Counted from the stretch's first letter, positions 1 through 6,653 are shown. The stretch: DNA of 9,977 nt from Acidimicrobiales bacterium (GCA_027451605.1 DAIDJA010000043.1:1-9977); one strand, 5' to 3'. Notes: generated by a model from the sequence alone, not told the origin. Made by a program: numbers and translations.

Positions 1-473
1 TCGATATTTTAGAAGTGACATATTTTTAAATTGAGTAGTGGGACGACCGAACCCCGGTAAAGTTTCCTATTCGAAACTCTCGACTCATATCTTTTAAACC
101 ATAAACTTAAAATGCTCTACAAGCCAATACCATCATCAAAATTTTATAACAACATTTATCAAATGATTGAAAAATCAAACTTTGCATTAAGTTAGGAGAT
201 TATATTCTGAAAAGATCCGACGTTAATTTCATGACCACCGGAGTCCAAAATAATATTGTGAGCATCTTCTAATCGTAAATTAATGGAAATTTAAGAAACA
301 TGGTGTACAATTTGGTTATACCGATGAAACGGTGAGATTTTTGGTATTGAAGATTGAGTAAATGTGCGCCATTGAAGCCAATTTCCGTGCTATTTTGAGG
401 TCTAAATTTACTTTAATGGTCGCGAGCAGTGCGGGAAATTTGATGGAAAGGTCGTTAATAATGGTAACAAAAT
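1..473. other. Non-coding left flank, no gene supported
   Basis: All three forward frames at the left edge close within about 35 bases and no long frame exists on either strand. The only small open frame I noticed (a 27-codon frame from ATG 112) has no ribosome binding site. An AATAAT hexamer at 457-462 could be the -10 box of the permease gene, with the start codon 12 bases further on, but no -35 box at a normal distance supports it. No repeat, RNA gene or clear terminator is visible here. Confidence 0.5.
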
Positions 474-2318
474 ATGTTATTTAGATATGTAAGGCGAGAA
501 CTTACCCTTAGATGGACTAGAACTGTTTTAACAGCTTTAGGTTTGGCGATTGGAGTCGGACTCGTAATGTCAATAATGGGTGTGGCTAACGGTATATCTA
601 ATGCCCAACAACAGGTTCTGTCTCCGCTGGGATCGGTAGGAACGAATATAATAGTCACCCGAACCGTAGGTGCAATTACGTCAACTTCAGCGACTACAAC
701 TACTCAAGGATCATCACAAGGATTTGGTCCTAATGGAGGAGGCGGAGGTTCCGGCGGATTCTTTCGAGCAAATGGATCAGCACCGAACGGAACAAGTTTA
801 CGCAACCTTAACTCAACCGACGCTGATGCGCTGTTGCAGGCCAATTCATCGGTATTAACCGATTTAGCGAAATTAGGCCTCCCGGGAACAAAATATACCT
901 ATGATTTTTTTGTTCCGGGTACCTTAATAACTTTTCCGCAATTAGCTACTTCAATAGTCTCTAAGGTAAAAGGAGTAACTCAAGCAGTGCCTGCAATATC
1001 CCTGCAGGCACTGCACGAGACCGGTACGGTACCGGCGATTACAGATACCTTCACAACCGGCGGTCAAAGCCTCTCCGTTACGGCTACCCCACCACCTCTT
1101 ACGACGGCTCAAAGACAGCAATTAAAAACTTGTCTTCAAAGTCAGGGGTTGGGATTCGGACAATTCCGCAATTCATCTTCTCAAGGCTCAACAGGTCAAA
1201 CGAGTCCACCTTCGGGGAACACGAGTTCCTCGGGTAATTCTGGGGGTCCCGCGGGAGGCGGACCTACGGGTGGCAGCTTTTCTCAGGCGTTTTTAAATTG
1301 TCTTCCGGCGTCATACCAACAGTATGAAACAAATGTTGTAGTTCCCGAACAGACAATTACAAGAGTACTGAACCCCCCCACAACAAACACTCAAACCAGC
1401 TCCTACACCGTAGCGGGTGTAGATCCTCAAGATACTTCCTCCGGCTTAATCACCGTTAATCAGCTTGTAAAAGGATCATGGTTCAACGGCAACGCCAGTA
1501 GCGAGCTACTGGTTGACTCGGCTTATGCCAATACAAACAAAATAACCGTTGGTCAAACATTGACTATCGACAAAAGTAGTTTCAAAGTTGTCGGAATCGT
1601 TAATCCTACGTTAACCGGTGATACTTCAGATCTTTATTTTGACCTCGCCACCCTCCAAACTATGTCTTCCAACGCTTCGAGAATAAACGAAATTCTAGTT
1701 AAGGTTGACAATTCATCGAATGTTAATGCGGTGGCTGCGGCAATAAAAAAACAGCTTCCGGGGGCTCAGGTACTTACGTCTGCCTCTTTGGCAGATCAAG
1801 TTTCCGGGAGTCTGCAAAACGCACATACTATTACCTCGACCCTCGGAACCGCACTTGCAATAATTGTACTTTTGGCTTCATTTTTAATAACTACTCTGCT
1901 GACGTTATCAAGTATTAACAAGAGAACACGAGAAATAGGAACACTTAGAGCCATCGGATGGAAAAAAAGTAGAGTACTATTGCAAATTCTTGTAGAAACT
2001 ATCGGGATCGGAATAATTGGGCTAATAATAGGTATCGGGGTTGGCTTTGCGATAAGTGAAATTGTCGCGGCGGCAGGACCTACATTAACTTCAAATATAA
2101 GCGGTCTTCAGGTCGGAGCTTCATCCGTAGGACAATTGTTCCATCAACCCAACAGCGGTTCGACAATTTTACACACTAAAGTCACCGCTCCCATTGGTTT
2201 AGGCGTAATATTAGTCGGTATTCTATCGGCCATTGCCGGGGCCTTAATTGCGGGGCTTTTCGGAGGACTTAGAGCAATAAGATTGTTACCGGCGGAAGCA
2301 TTAAGAGACTTAGGCTGA
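474..2318 (+). CDS. MacB/FtsX-family ABC transporter permease with enlarged extracellular domain
   Basis: Integral membrane subunit of an ABC exporter of the MacB/FtsX type, 614 residues. Topology fits the family: one membrane segment near residues 16-38, a large outside domain (about 40-455), then three segments near 456-478, 506-530 and 572-597. The basic cytoplasmic motif KRTREIGTLRAIGWKKSR (483-500) and the C-terminal LLPAEALR (604-611) are typical FtsX-fold signatures. The outside domain has two Gly/Ser/Thr/Asn-rich low-complexity stretches (about 66-110 and 232-270). Cysteines C220 and C276, the only two in the protein, flank the second stretch and could form a disulfide. ATG 474 is the first start after an in-frame stop at 465-467; there is no good Shine-Dalgarno (a GGAAAGG-like run lies about 22 bases upstream). 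The ATPase gene follows 24-30 bp downstream. Substrate unknown; lipoprotein, peptide or drug export are all possible for the family. Confidence 0.93.
   Translation: MLFRYVRRELTLRWTRTVLTALGLAIGVGLVMSIMGVANGISNAQQQVLSPLGSVGTNIIVTRTVGAITSTSATTTTQGSSQGFGPNGGGGGSGGFFRANGSAPNGTSLRNLNSTDADALLQANSSVLTDLAKLGLPGTKYTYDFFVPGTLITFPQLATSIVSKVKGVTQAVPAISLQALHETGTVPAITDTFTTGGQSLSVTATPPPLTTAQRQQLKTCLQSQGLGFGQFRNSSSQGSTGQTSPPSGNTSSSGNSGGPAGGGPTGGSFSQAFLNCLPASYQQYETNVVVPEQTITRVLNPPTTNTQTSSYTVAGVDPQDTSSGLITVNQLVKGSWFNGNASSELLVDSAYANTNKITVGQTLTIDKSSFKVVGIVNPTLTGDTSDLYFDLATLQTMSSNASRINEILVKVDNSSNVNAVAAAIKKQLPGAQVLTSASLADQVSGSLQNAHTITSTLGTALAIIVLLASFLITTLLTLSSINKRTREIGTLRAIGWKKSRVLLQILVETIGIGIIGLIIGIGVGFAISEIVAAAGPTLTSNISGLQVGASSVGQLFHQPNSGSTILHTKVTAPIGLGVILVGILSAIAGALIAGLFGGLRAIRLLPAEALRDLG
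984..1014. repeat. Perfect 12-bp inverted repeat inside the permease gene
   Basis: GCAGTGCCTGCA at 984-995 is the exact reverse complement of TGCAGGCACTGC at 1003-1014, separated by 7 bases. The stem is GC-rich (8 of 12 pairs). It lies in the coding region for permease residues about 171-181 and could form a strong mRNA or DNA hairpin. Confidence 0.85.
1021..1035. repeat. Perfect 15-bp odd palindrome inside the permease gene
   Basis: CCGGTAC at 1021-1027 and GTACCGG at 1029-1035 are exact reverse complements around one central base. It starts 6 bases after the end of the larger inverted repeat at 984-1014. Confidence 0.8.
1495..1512. repeat. Perfect 8-bp inverted repeat inside the permease gene
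   Basis: CCAGTAGC at 1495-1502 and GCTACTGG at 1505-1512 are exact reverse complements around a 2-base centre. It is coding sequence for permease residues about 341-347. Confidence 0.8.
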
Positions 2319-2335
2319 ATAGTCGGCAATATTAC

Positions 2336-2340
2336 GGAAG
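2336..2340 (+). promoter_or_regulatory. Shine-Dalgarno of the ABC ATPase gene
   Basis: GGAAG lies 8 bases before ATG 2349 but only 2 bases before ATG 2343, so it favours 2349 as the real start. Confidence 0.55.
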
Positions 2341-2348
2341 ACATGAAT

Positions 2349-3065
2349 ATGACCGAAACTAAAATTTCAAATAGCGATAACACGATAGGCGATGCCCTCT
2401 ACGTACTCAACGATGTGACACGAACATTTCAGGTTGGAAGTAACAAGGTTACCGCGCTGAAACCTATCAACCTGTCCATAAAACGCGGGGATTTCGTATC
2501 TCTGGAAGGGCCGTCGGGTTCCGGCAAAAGTACGTTATTGCAGTTGCTTGGGGCACTTGATTCACCGACCGGAGGATCAATAAGATTTAATGAAGAGTAT
2601 CTTGAAAAAGCAGGGTCTGATTTGTTAACTACAATTAGAGCCAAACAAATAGGATTTATATTTCAACAATTTAACTTGATACCTACGTTAAACGCAGTCG
2701 AAAATGTACTTATTGCCATGGTCCCCACAAAGGTTTCAAGCTCACAAAAACTTACACGAGCCAAGGAACTGCTGGAAAAAGTTGGTCTAAAAGATCGAAT
2801 GGAGCATTTGCCGTCAAAACTTTCCGGAGGAGAACAGCAAAGAGTCGCAATAGCAAGATCTTTGGCTAATTCGCCTGTCGTACTAATAGGAGATGAGCCG
2901 ACCGGTAATCTAGATTCAGAAACTTCCGAACAGGTAATGAATATTTTAAAAAATCTTCAAGTTGAAAACTCAGAGGTAACGATTATTCTTGCAACTCATA
3001 ACCCTGAAGTTTCAGGATATGCCAGAACAAGAATCACCCTCAAAAGTGGACAAATTATTCAATAA
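2349..3065 (+). CDS. ABC transporter ATPase, LolD/MacB type
   Basis: Cytoplasmic ATP-binding subunit that powers the permease encoded just upstream. With the start at 2349 it has 238 residues, normal for a single-domain LolD/MacB ATPase. Every catalytic motif is present in order: Walker [10 protein letters not shown] (54-62), Q-loop glutamine in IFQQFNL (about 106), signature LSGGEQQR (158-165), Walker B VVLIGDEP (177-184) with Asp182 and catalytic Glu183, D-loop GNLDS (186-190) and the switch histidine in ATHN (217). An ATG two codons upstream (2343) is possible, but the Shine-Dalgarno spacing favours 2349. The gene ends with TAA directly followed by TAG in frame. Gene order and short gap imply one transcript with the permease. 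No membrane-fusion (MacA/HlyD-like) partner is in the window. Confidence 0.95.
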   Translation: MTETKISNSDNTIGDALYVLNDVTRTFQVGSNKVTALKPINLSIKRGDFVSLEGPSGSGKSTLLQLLGALDSPTGGSIRFNEEYLEKAGSDLLTTIRAKQIGFIFQQFNLIPTLNAVENVLIAMVPTKVSSSQKLTRAKELLEKVGLKDRMEHLPSKLSGGEQQRVAIARSLANSPVVLIGDEPTGNLDSETSEQVMNILKNLQVENSEVTIILATHNPEVSGYARTRITLKSGQIIQ

Positions 3066-3667
3066 TAGATTTAAATCAAATCGCCATATTTCCTGTAAAT
3101 TAAAGTTCACATAACAATACTTTTACTAAAAATAATTGACAACAACTACGTCAATGTCTGAGTTAAAAGCTGTTTATATGGATCAATCTAAATTTTTGGT
3201 AAAATTTCATAGCCGTGAAAGGTTCGGCAGGCGCTAAAAACGTTTTGATGTTATTTGTAGCAAATTACAATTAATGGCGCACGAATCTCATATTGTTTGT
3301 AGTCGACTTAGCCACCGGATTAACCACTAAATAGTTTGGATACCATTCAGACAAAATTGAAATATTGACTTTAAGATTTAGGTAAAACATTTTCATTTTA
3401 TAGATGCACCGGAGGGGCGTGATCATCCGAGATTTTCAGTTTTTCTTACATCGCTCAAGCCACCGCCGAGTGGCACTTTTATTCCAGCGTGCGACGAAAT
3501 TCATATTAACCTATCCAACTTGGGCAACTAAGGTTTTCTTACTGCCCGGTTATGACTGCGTTGATCACACATGGCTTCCAATGATCAAAAAAACTAACGA
3601 TGGCCTTATATCGATGAACGGGGAATTTTCGATTGCAAGAAATTTAAAATACTGAATATCTAATTTC
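3066..3667. other. Long, mostly non-coding intergenic region
   Basis: About 600 bases between the ABC transporter and the toxin-antitoxin promoter. No convincing terminator follows the ATPase gene. An extended -10-like TGGTAAAAT (3197-3205) lacks a proper -35 box. A few short palindromes are visible: GATTTAAATC at 3068-3077, AAAACGTTTT at 3237-3246, and a 4-bp GCCG/CGGC pair around 3212-3228. I recognise no RNA family. The only longer open frame is the doubtful 83-codon one at 3404-3655. Confidence 0.5.
3404..3655 (+). CDS. Doubtful 83-residue hypothetical ORF
   Basis: Open frame of 83 codons ending 48 bases before the antitoxin start. I do not recognise the product. It is rich in Arg and His near the N-terminus (HRRG, HRSSHRRV), has no clear membrane segment and shows no known motif. 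No Shine-Dalgarno precedes ATG 3404. A GGAGGGG run occurs inside the frame at 3411-3417, one base before an in-frame GTG (3419), too close to serve it. No promoter is evident. It could be a chance open frame, a gene remnant, or a small cargo gene beside the toxin-antitoxin pair; chance is the most likely. Confidence 0.2.
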   Translation: MHRRGVIIRDFQFFLHRSSHRRVALLFQRATKFILTYPTWATKVFLLPGYDCVDHTWLPMIKKTNDGLISMNGEFSIARNLKY

Positions 3668-3704
3668 TTGACACATGTATATTTATGTTAATATATCAGT
3701 GTCA
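3668..3704 (+). promoter_or_regulatory. Toxin-antitoxin promoter with overlapping palindromic operator
   Basis: A perfect -35 box TTGACA (3668-3673) is followed by AT-rich -10 candidates TAATAT (3689-3694, 15-base spacer) or TATATC (3692-3697, 18-base spacer). Either puts the transcript start within a few bases of ATG 3704, and no Shine-Dalgarno precedes that ATG, so the mRNA is probably leaderless. The promoter is enclosed by an inverted repeat: arms 3669-3682 and 3691-3704 match at 11 of 14 positions, with perfect ends TGACAC and GTGTCA. Such a site fits autorepression by the antitoxin, as known for Phd/YefM antitoxins; that role is inferred. Confidence 0.7.
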
Positions 3705-3970
3705 TGAAAAAAGTAAATGCGTTGGAACTGCGACAATCAATGGGCAAAGTCATTGATCAGTTATTGAAGACAGGTGAACCAATCCTATTGGAAAAGGGTA
3801 GAAATCCCGTAGCCGTTCTAATTTCAATTCGCGATTACGAGGAACGATTTGTTGAAAAAGAGGCTGCGGATCGTCGAAGAAAAATAATCGAAGATATCGA
3901 GAATATGGCAAGATCATCTTATTCAACTGAATCAGCGACTGACATAATCCATGAAATTAGAAATTCCTGA
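3704..3970 (+). CDS. Phd/YefM-family antitoxin
   Basis: Antitoxin of a type II toxin-antitoxin pair, 88 residues, the usual size. The N-terminal half (about 3-50) matches the Phd/YefM DNA-binding fold: ALELRQSMGKVIDQL, then GEPILLEKGRNPVAVLI and the closing ISIRDYEE. The charged C-terminal part (about 50-88) would be the flexible region that wraps and inhibits the toxin. Expected roles are neutralising the PIN toxin and, with it, repressing the shared promoter. The start ATG lies inside the right arm of the promoter palindrome and has no Shine-Dalgarno, consistent with leaderless translation. Its last 20 bases overlap the start of the toxin gene. By partner it would be called VapB-like, although its fold is Phd/YefM rather than AbrB. 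Confidence 0.9.
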   Translation: MKKVNALELRQSMGKVIDQLLKTGEPILLEKGRNPVAVLISIRDYEERFVEKEAADRRRKIIEDIENMARSSYSTESATDIIHEIRNS

Positions 3971-4397
3971 TAGGCCATTCATAATTCTGGATACCTCGAT
4001 TGTTGTCTCATGGTTCTTTACTGATGAAATTAATCATGTAGAATCGCTTTCAGTCTTGCATCATTTGGGTCTTAAATCTGATCGATACTTTGTTCCGGGC
4101 TTGTTTTATTCGGAGCTTATTCACGTTCTTGCACGAAAATCCGGCAACGATATATCCTTTGTAAAAGACGCGGTTAAAAAGGTGATGTCCTTAGGATTGC
4201 GACAGCTGACATTAAGTGAAAGCATACTCGAATCTATTGTTTCATGGTCTTGCAAAGGGCTCTCCGGCTATGACGCAACTTTTGTGGCTTTGGCCGAAGA
4301 TCTTGGCGGAATTTGGCTCACTGCTGATATTCCCGCAGCTAAAAAAGTCGGATCAGCTTTAGCCCGTCCCCTTGAAGAGTGGTCGGGGGATCAATAG
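3951..4397 (+). CDS. vapC: PIN-domain ribonuclease toxin, VapC family
   Basis: Toxin of the pair, 148 residues, a typical VapC length. The PIN-domain acidic residues expected to bind Mg/Mn are all visible: Asp14 in ILDTSIVVSWF, Glu55 in FYSELIHVL, Asp108 in GYDATFVALAE and Asp126 in WLTADIPAAKK. It should therefore be an active endoribonuclease; known VapC toxins cut tRNA or rRNA, but the target here cannot be read from sequence. The reading frame starts 20 bases before the antitoxin stop and has no clear Shine-Dalgarno, so translation is probably coupled to the antitoxin, a usual arrangement that keeps toxin output low. Nothing suggests inactivation. Confidence 0.92.
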   Translation: MKLEIPDRPFIILDTSIVVSWFFTDEINHVESLSVLHHLGLKSDRYFVPGLFYSELIHVLARKSGNDISFVKDAVKKVMSLGLRQLTLSESILESIVSWSCKGLSGYDATFVALAEDLGGIWLTADIPAAKKVGSALARPLEEWSGDQ

Positions 4398-4531
4398 CAA
4401 GAAATGCTTAGCGTAGATTGTTGAAACCGACACCTAAATACATTTGTTTTGTAAACCCGTAGAAATTATAATGGCTTAAATAAAGTATGAATTACGGTAA
4501 CAACCATAAAAGGTCCTCCAAGCTGTACCGG

Positions 4532-4602
4532 AGCGGGCGACGAGAATCGAACTCGCGTTCTCAGCTTGGGAAGCTGATGTTCTGCCGCTGAACTACGCCC
4601 GC
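4532..4602 (-). tRNA. tRNA-Gly (anticodon CCC)
   Basis: A 71-base cloverleaf on the minus strand. The acceptor stem GCGGGCG (5' end at 4602) pairs perfectly with CGCCCGC, discriminator base T. The D stem is GTTC/GAAC, the anticodon stem TCAGC/GCTGA encloses loop TTCCCAA (anticodon CCC, reading GGG glycine codons), and the T arm is GCGAG-TTCGATT-CTCGT. The following bases are CCG, so the CCA end is not encoded. It lies 93 bp downstream of the ClC gene on the same strand and may be read through from it; a weak own promoter (AGGACA, 19 bases, TATATA, around 4638-4668) is possible. Confidence 0.95.
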
Positions 4603-4695
4603 TGATCTCCTTTTGAAAATTCTTTAAAAGTACAGTCTATATATGTTACCGCATAGTTAAAATGTCCTTTTAAAACTAACTACACTACGGTTCCA

Positions 4696-6081
4696 TTAAT
4701 TTGGAGCAGTTGAGGTTTGGCGAGAATTTACCATCTGACTTGGATATATCGTAACATCGAATTTTTTGACTATCAACGATGCGATTGAAATAGCCATTAG
4801 CCCGGGTAAAAGTGCGGTTATATTCCCCGTCATTTCAAGCACCATAATTGTTACCGCTATTGGGGCTCGCGAAATCGATCCAAAGCAAGCAAGCATACCG
4901 ACTATTACAAATGGTGCGGGATTATGAGGTTCGATAGAAATAAATTTATTCAACAAAGTCCAAAAACTTGCTCCCGTAAAAGCTCCGATAACCATACCCG
5001 GACCGAAAATTCCTCCGGATCCGCCGGAACCTATAGAAAATGATGTTGCCAAAATTCTAAGGAACGGAAGTAAAAATAATACTATTAGCGGAATTGACTT
5101 AAGTTGATGATAGTTAAATACCTGTTGAACCCATCCATATCCTGTTCCCAACACTTCGGGAACAAAAAGAGCTATGATTCCGACAATCAATCCCCCTATC
5201 ATCGGCTTAATATAAAACGGAATCTTAATTGCTTTAAAAATATCTCCGGTAAAATAAAATAATTTGCAATACAAAATTCCCATTAATCCGCACACAATTC
5301 CCAATATGACAAACCAAATTATCTGCGACAAACTATTGAACTGATAATTACCGGCTTGATACCCAAAGAGTGGATGATAGCCTTCAACCAAGCCAAATAA
5401 AAGAAAACCAACTATTGAAGCCAGAAGTCCCGGCAAAATTACTCCGCCTTCAATATCATCTTTATATATAATTTCTCCGGATAAGACTGCGCCACCCAAT
5501 GGTGCTCCAAAAATCGAACCTATTCCAGAGCCTATTCCTACCGATACTGCAATCTTTGAGTCACTTTCGGACAGTTTAAAGAATCTTGCAAAAAATGAAC
5601 CTATTCCTGCGCTTATTTGGGCTGACGGACCTTCCCTTCCACCCGATCCACCCGATCCAATCATAACCGCAGATGCAAGAATTTTGGCAATAATGGCTCT
5701 GATTCGCACACCTTTAGGGTCTTTGTGCACAGCGTCTATTGCCGCATCGGTTCCGTGGCCTTCAGCTTCTGGGGCAACAAAATATACAATTAGCCCCGAG
5801 ATAAGTCCCCCCACAGTTGCGACCAGGGGGATGGCCCACGCTTTCAAATATTGAATTGAACCGATTGAATTACCTTCGGCAAATGGTGTCGGAACCCTAT
5901 AATCAGCGACAATTCTCATAAATACATTTGTAGATAATAGTAATGCTGAATAGAATAAAATAGCACCTCCTCCGGCTGCAATTCCAAGCATGATACCGAG
6001 GAGAAGCCATCTTTTGAAGTAACTTGTCTCCGAAAGCCAGTTTGTAAATTTTTCGTGAGCATTTCTTACGTTTTTAATCAT
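4696..6081 (-). CDS. ClC-family chloride channel/transporter
   Basis: Polytopic inner-membrane anion channel or Cl-/H+ exchanger, 461 residues, the length of a ClC core without C-terminal CBS domains. Landmarks: GSGGSGGREGPSAQ (142-155) with the external gating glutamate Glu150 in GREGP; FGAPLGGAVLSGEI (191-204); and GSGGSGGIFGPG (351-362), the GxFxP anion-filter motif. Two key positions differ from E. coli ClC-ec1. The GSGIP filter motif is GHGTD (108-112), so the anion-coordinating Ser is replaced. By eye alignment the internal proton glutamate (ec1 Glu203) is Ile204, with the preceding Glu203 kept. A tyrosine at 446 may be the central gate Tyr. The missing internal Glu favours a channel-like mechanism but does not prove it. 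Transcribed after marR (47-bp gap), probably as an operon. No strong Shine-Dalgarno. Confidence 0.93.
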   Translation of the reverse strand: MIKNVRNAHEKFTNWLSETSYFKRWLLLGIMLGIAAGGGAILFYSALLLSTNVFMRIVADYRVPTPFAEGNSIGSIQYLKAWAIPLVATVGGLISGLIVYFVAPEAEGHGTDAAIDAVHKDPKGVRIRAIIAKILASAVMIGSGGSGGREGPSAQISAGIGSFFARFFKLSESDSKIAVSVGIGSGIGSIFGAPLGGAVLSGEIIYKDDIEGGVILPGLLASIVGFLLFGLVEGYHPLFGYQAGNYQFNSLSQIIWFVILGIVCGLMGILYCKLFYFTGDIFKAIKIPFYIKPMIGGLIVGIIALFVPEVLGTGYGWVQQVFNYHQLKSIPLIVLFLLPFLRILATSFSIGSGGSGGIFGPGMVIGAFTGASFWTLLNKFISIEPHNPAPFVIVGMLACFGSISRAPIAVTIMVLEMTGNITALLPGLMAISIASLIVKKFDVTIYPSQMVNSRQTSTAPN

Positions 6082-6128
6082 TCTATGAATCTTCTACTGA
6101 CCAACTAATCATTTTTTGTATTTTTTAT

Positions 6129-6605
6129 TTATGGCAACCATTCCGAATGAAACCTCTCTTCAAACAATTCAGATGCCTCATAGGCAAAACACGCAAATGC
6201 TTCCGCAACTCTCTTGTGTTTATCTGCAGCAATTTTATCTGCAATTACGTTGAGAGTCGCAATACGGGCATTAATTACTTTGGATACCAAATTCTTGCCT
6301 TTTTTTGTAATTATCAATTCGATTTTCCTGCGATCGAGAGTTGAGCTCTTTCTCGTGATAAGCCTTGATTCAATGAGACGATCACATATTCGAGTGATAA
6401 AATAAGGCTTCAACTCTAAACGGATTGACAATGCTGAAGGTGGCTGGGATCCCTCCGTAGCTAGAATTATTAAGACCCGATACTGGCTTAAAGTAATTTT
6501 GTCTTCAACTAACGAAAAAGACTTTGCCGCTATTGCTACCATTGCCCTACTTGCACTTAATAGCGCTTCAGTCAGTTCGCTAGACTTTGGTTCTATTTGT
6601 TGCAT
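6129..6605 (-). CDS. MarR-family transcriptional regulator
   Basis: DNA-binding regulator, 158 residues from ATG 6605, normal for a MarR dimer subunit. The winged helix-turn-helix spans about residues 38-105: TLSQYRVLIILATEG, then PSALSIRLELKPYFITRICDRL (recognition helix about 63-80), and the wing with the hallmark DRR (91-93) and IITKKGKNL. Flanking helices at both ends would form the dimer interface. The frame stays open upstream to a TTG at 6656, but ATG 6605 is preferred: an extended -10 box lies 7 bases upstream of it, so the transcript should begin at or next to this ATG. Directly upstream of the ClC gene, which it probably controls together with itself; the ligand is unknown. Confidence 0.92.
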   Translation of the reverse strand: MQQIEPKSSELTEALLSASRAMVAIAAKSFSLVEDKITLSQYRVLIILATEGSQPPSALSIRLELKPYFITRICDRLIESRLITRKSSTLDRRKIELIITKKGKNLVSKVINARIATLNVIADKIAADKHKRVAEAFACFAYEASELFEERFHSEWLP

Positions 6606-6644
6606 AGTGCAATTATAGCAGATTGCAATTACTAAGGTTGCAAC
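6600..6644 (-). promoter_or_regulatory. marR promoter with three TTGCA/TGCAA palindromes
   Basis: On the minus strand TGCTATAAT (6612-6620) is a consensus extended -10 box whose transcript start would fall at about the ATG at 6605; no good -35 box is seen, as is common with extended -10 promoters. Three short perfect palindromes overlap it: TTGCA-TAG-TGCAA at 6600-6612 across the start codon, ATTGCAAT at 6622-6629 and GTTGCAAC at 6637-6644. The last two make TTGCAA-N9-TTGCAA, 21 bp, a size suited to a MarR dimer. Autoregulation is inferred. Confidence 0.6.
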
Positions 6645-6653
6645 AGAGATCCG

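Noticed and set aside
112..195. 27-codon ORF in the left flank
   Set aside because: No ribosome binding site or promoter and no recognisable product.
1373..1379. Run of seven C as a phase-variation tract
   Set aside because: Short, isolated and in frame in an intact gene; nothing else suggests phase variation.
3209..3246. Possible riboswitch or small RNA (GCCG/CGGC pair and AAAACGTTTT)
   Set aside because: Stems are only 4-5 bp, no known consensus is recognised and no gene follows closely on the same strand.
3404..3655. 83-codon ORF as a third gene of the toxin-antitoxin operon
   Set aside because: No ribosome binding site, no recognisable domain, and the strong operon promoter lies downstream of it. 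Kept only as a low-confidence entry.
4532..4560. Attachment-site duplication of the tRNA-Gly 3' end
   Set aside because: I looked for the GCGGGCGACGAG-type sequence elsewhere in the window and saw no second copy.
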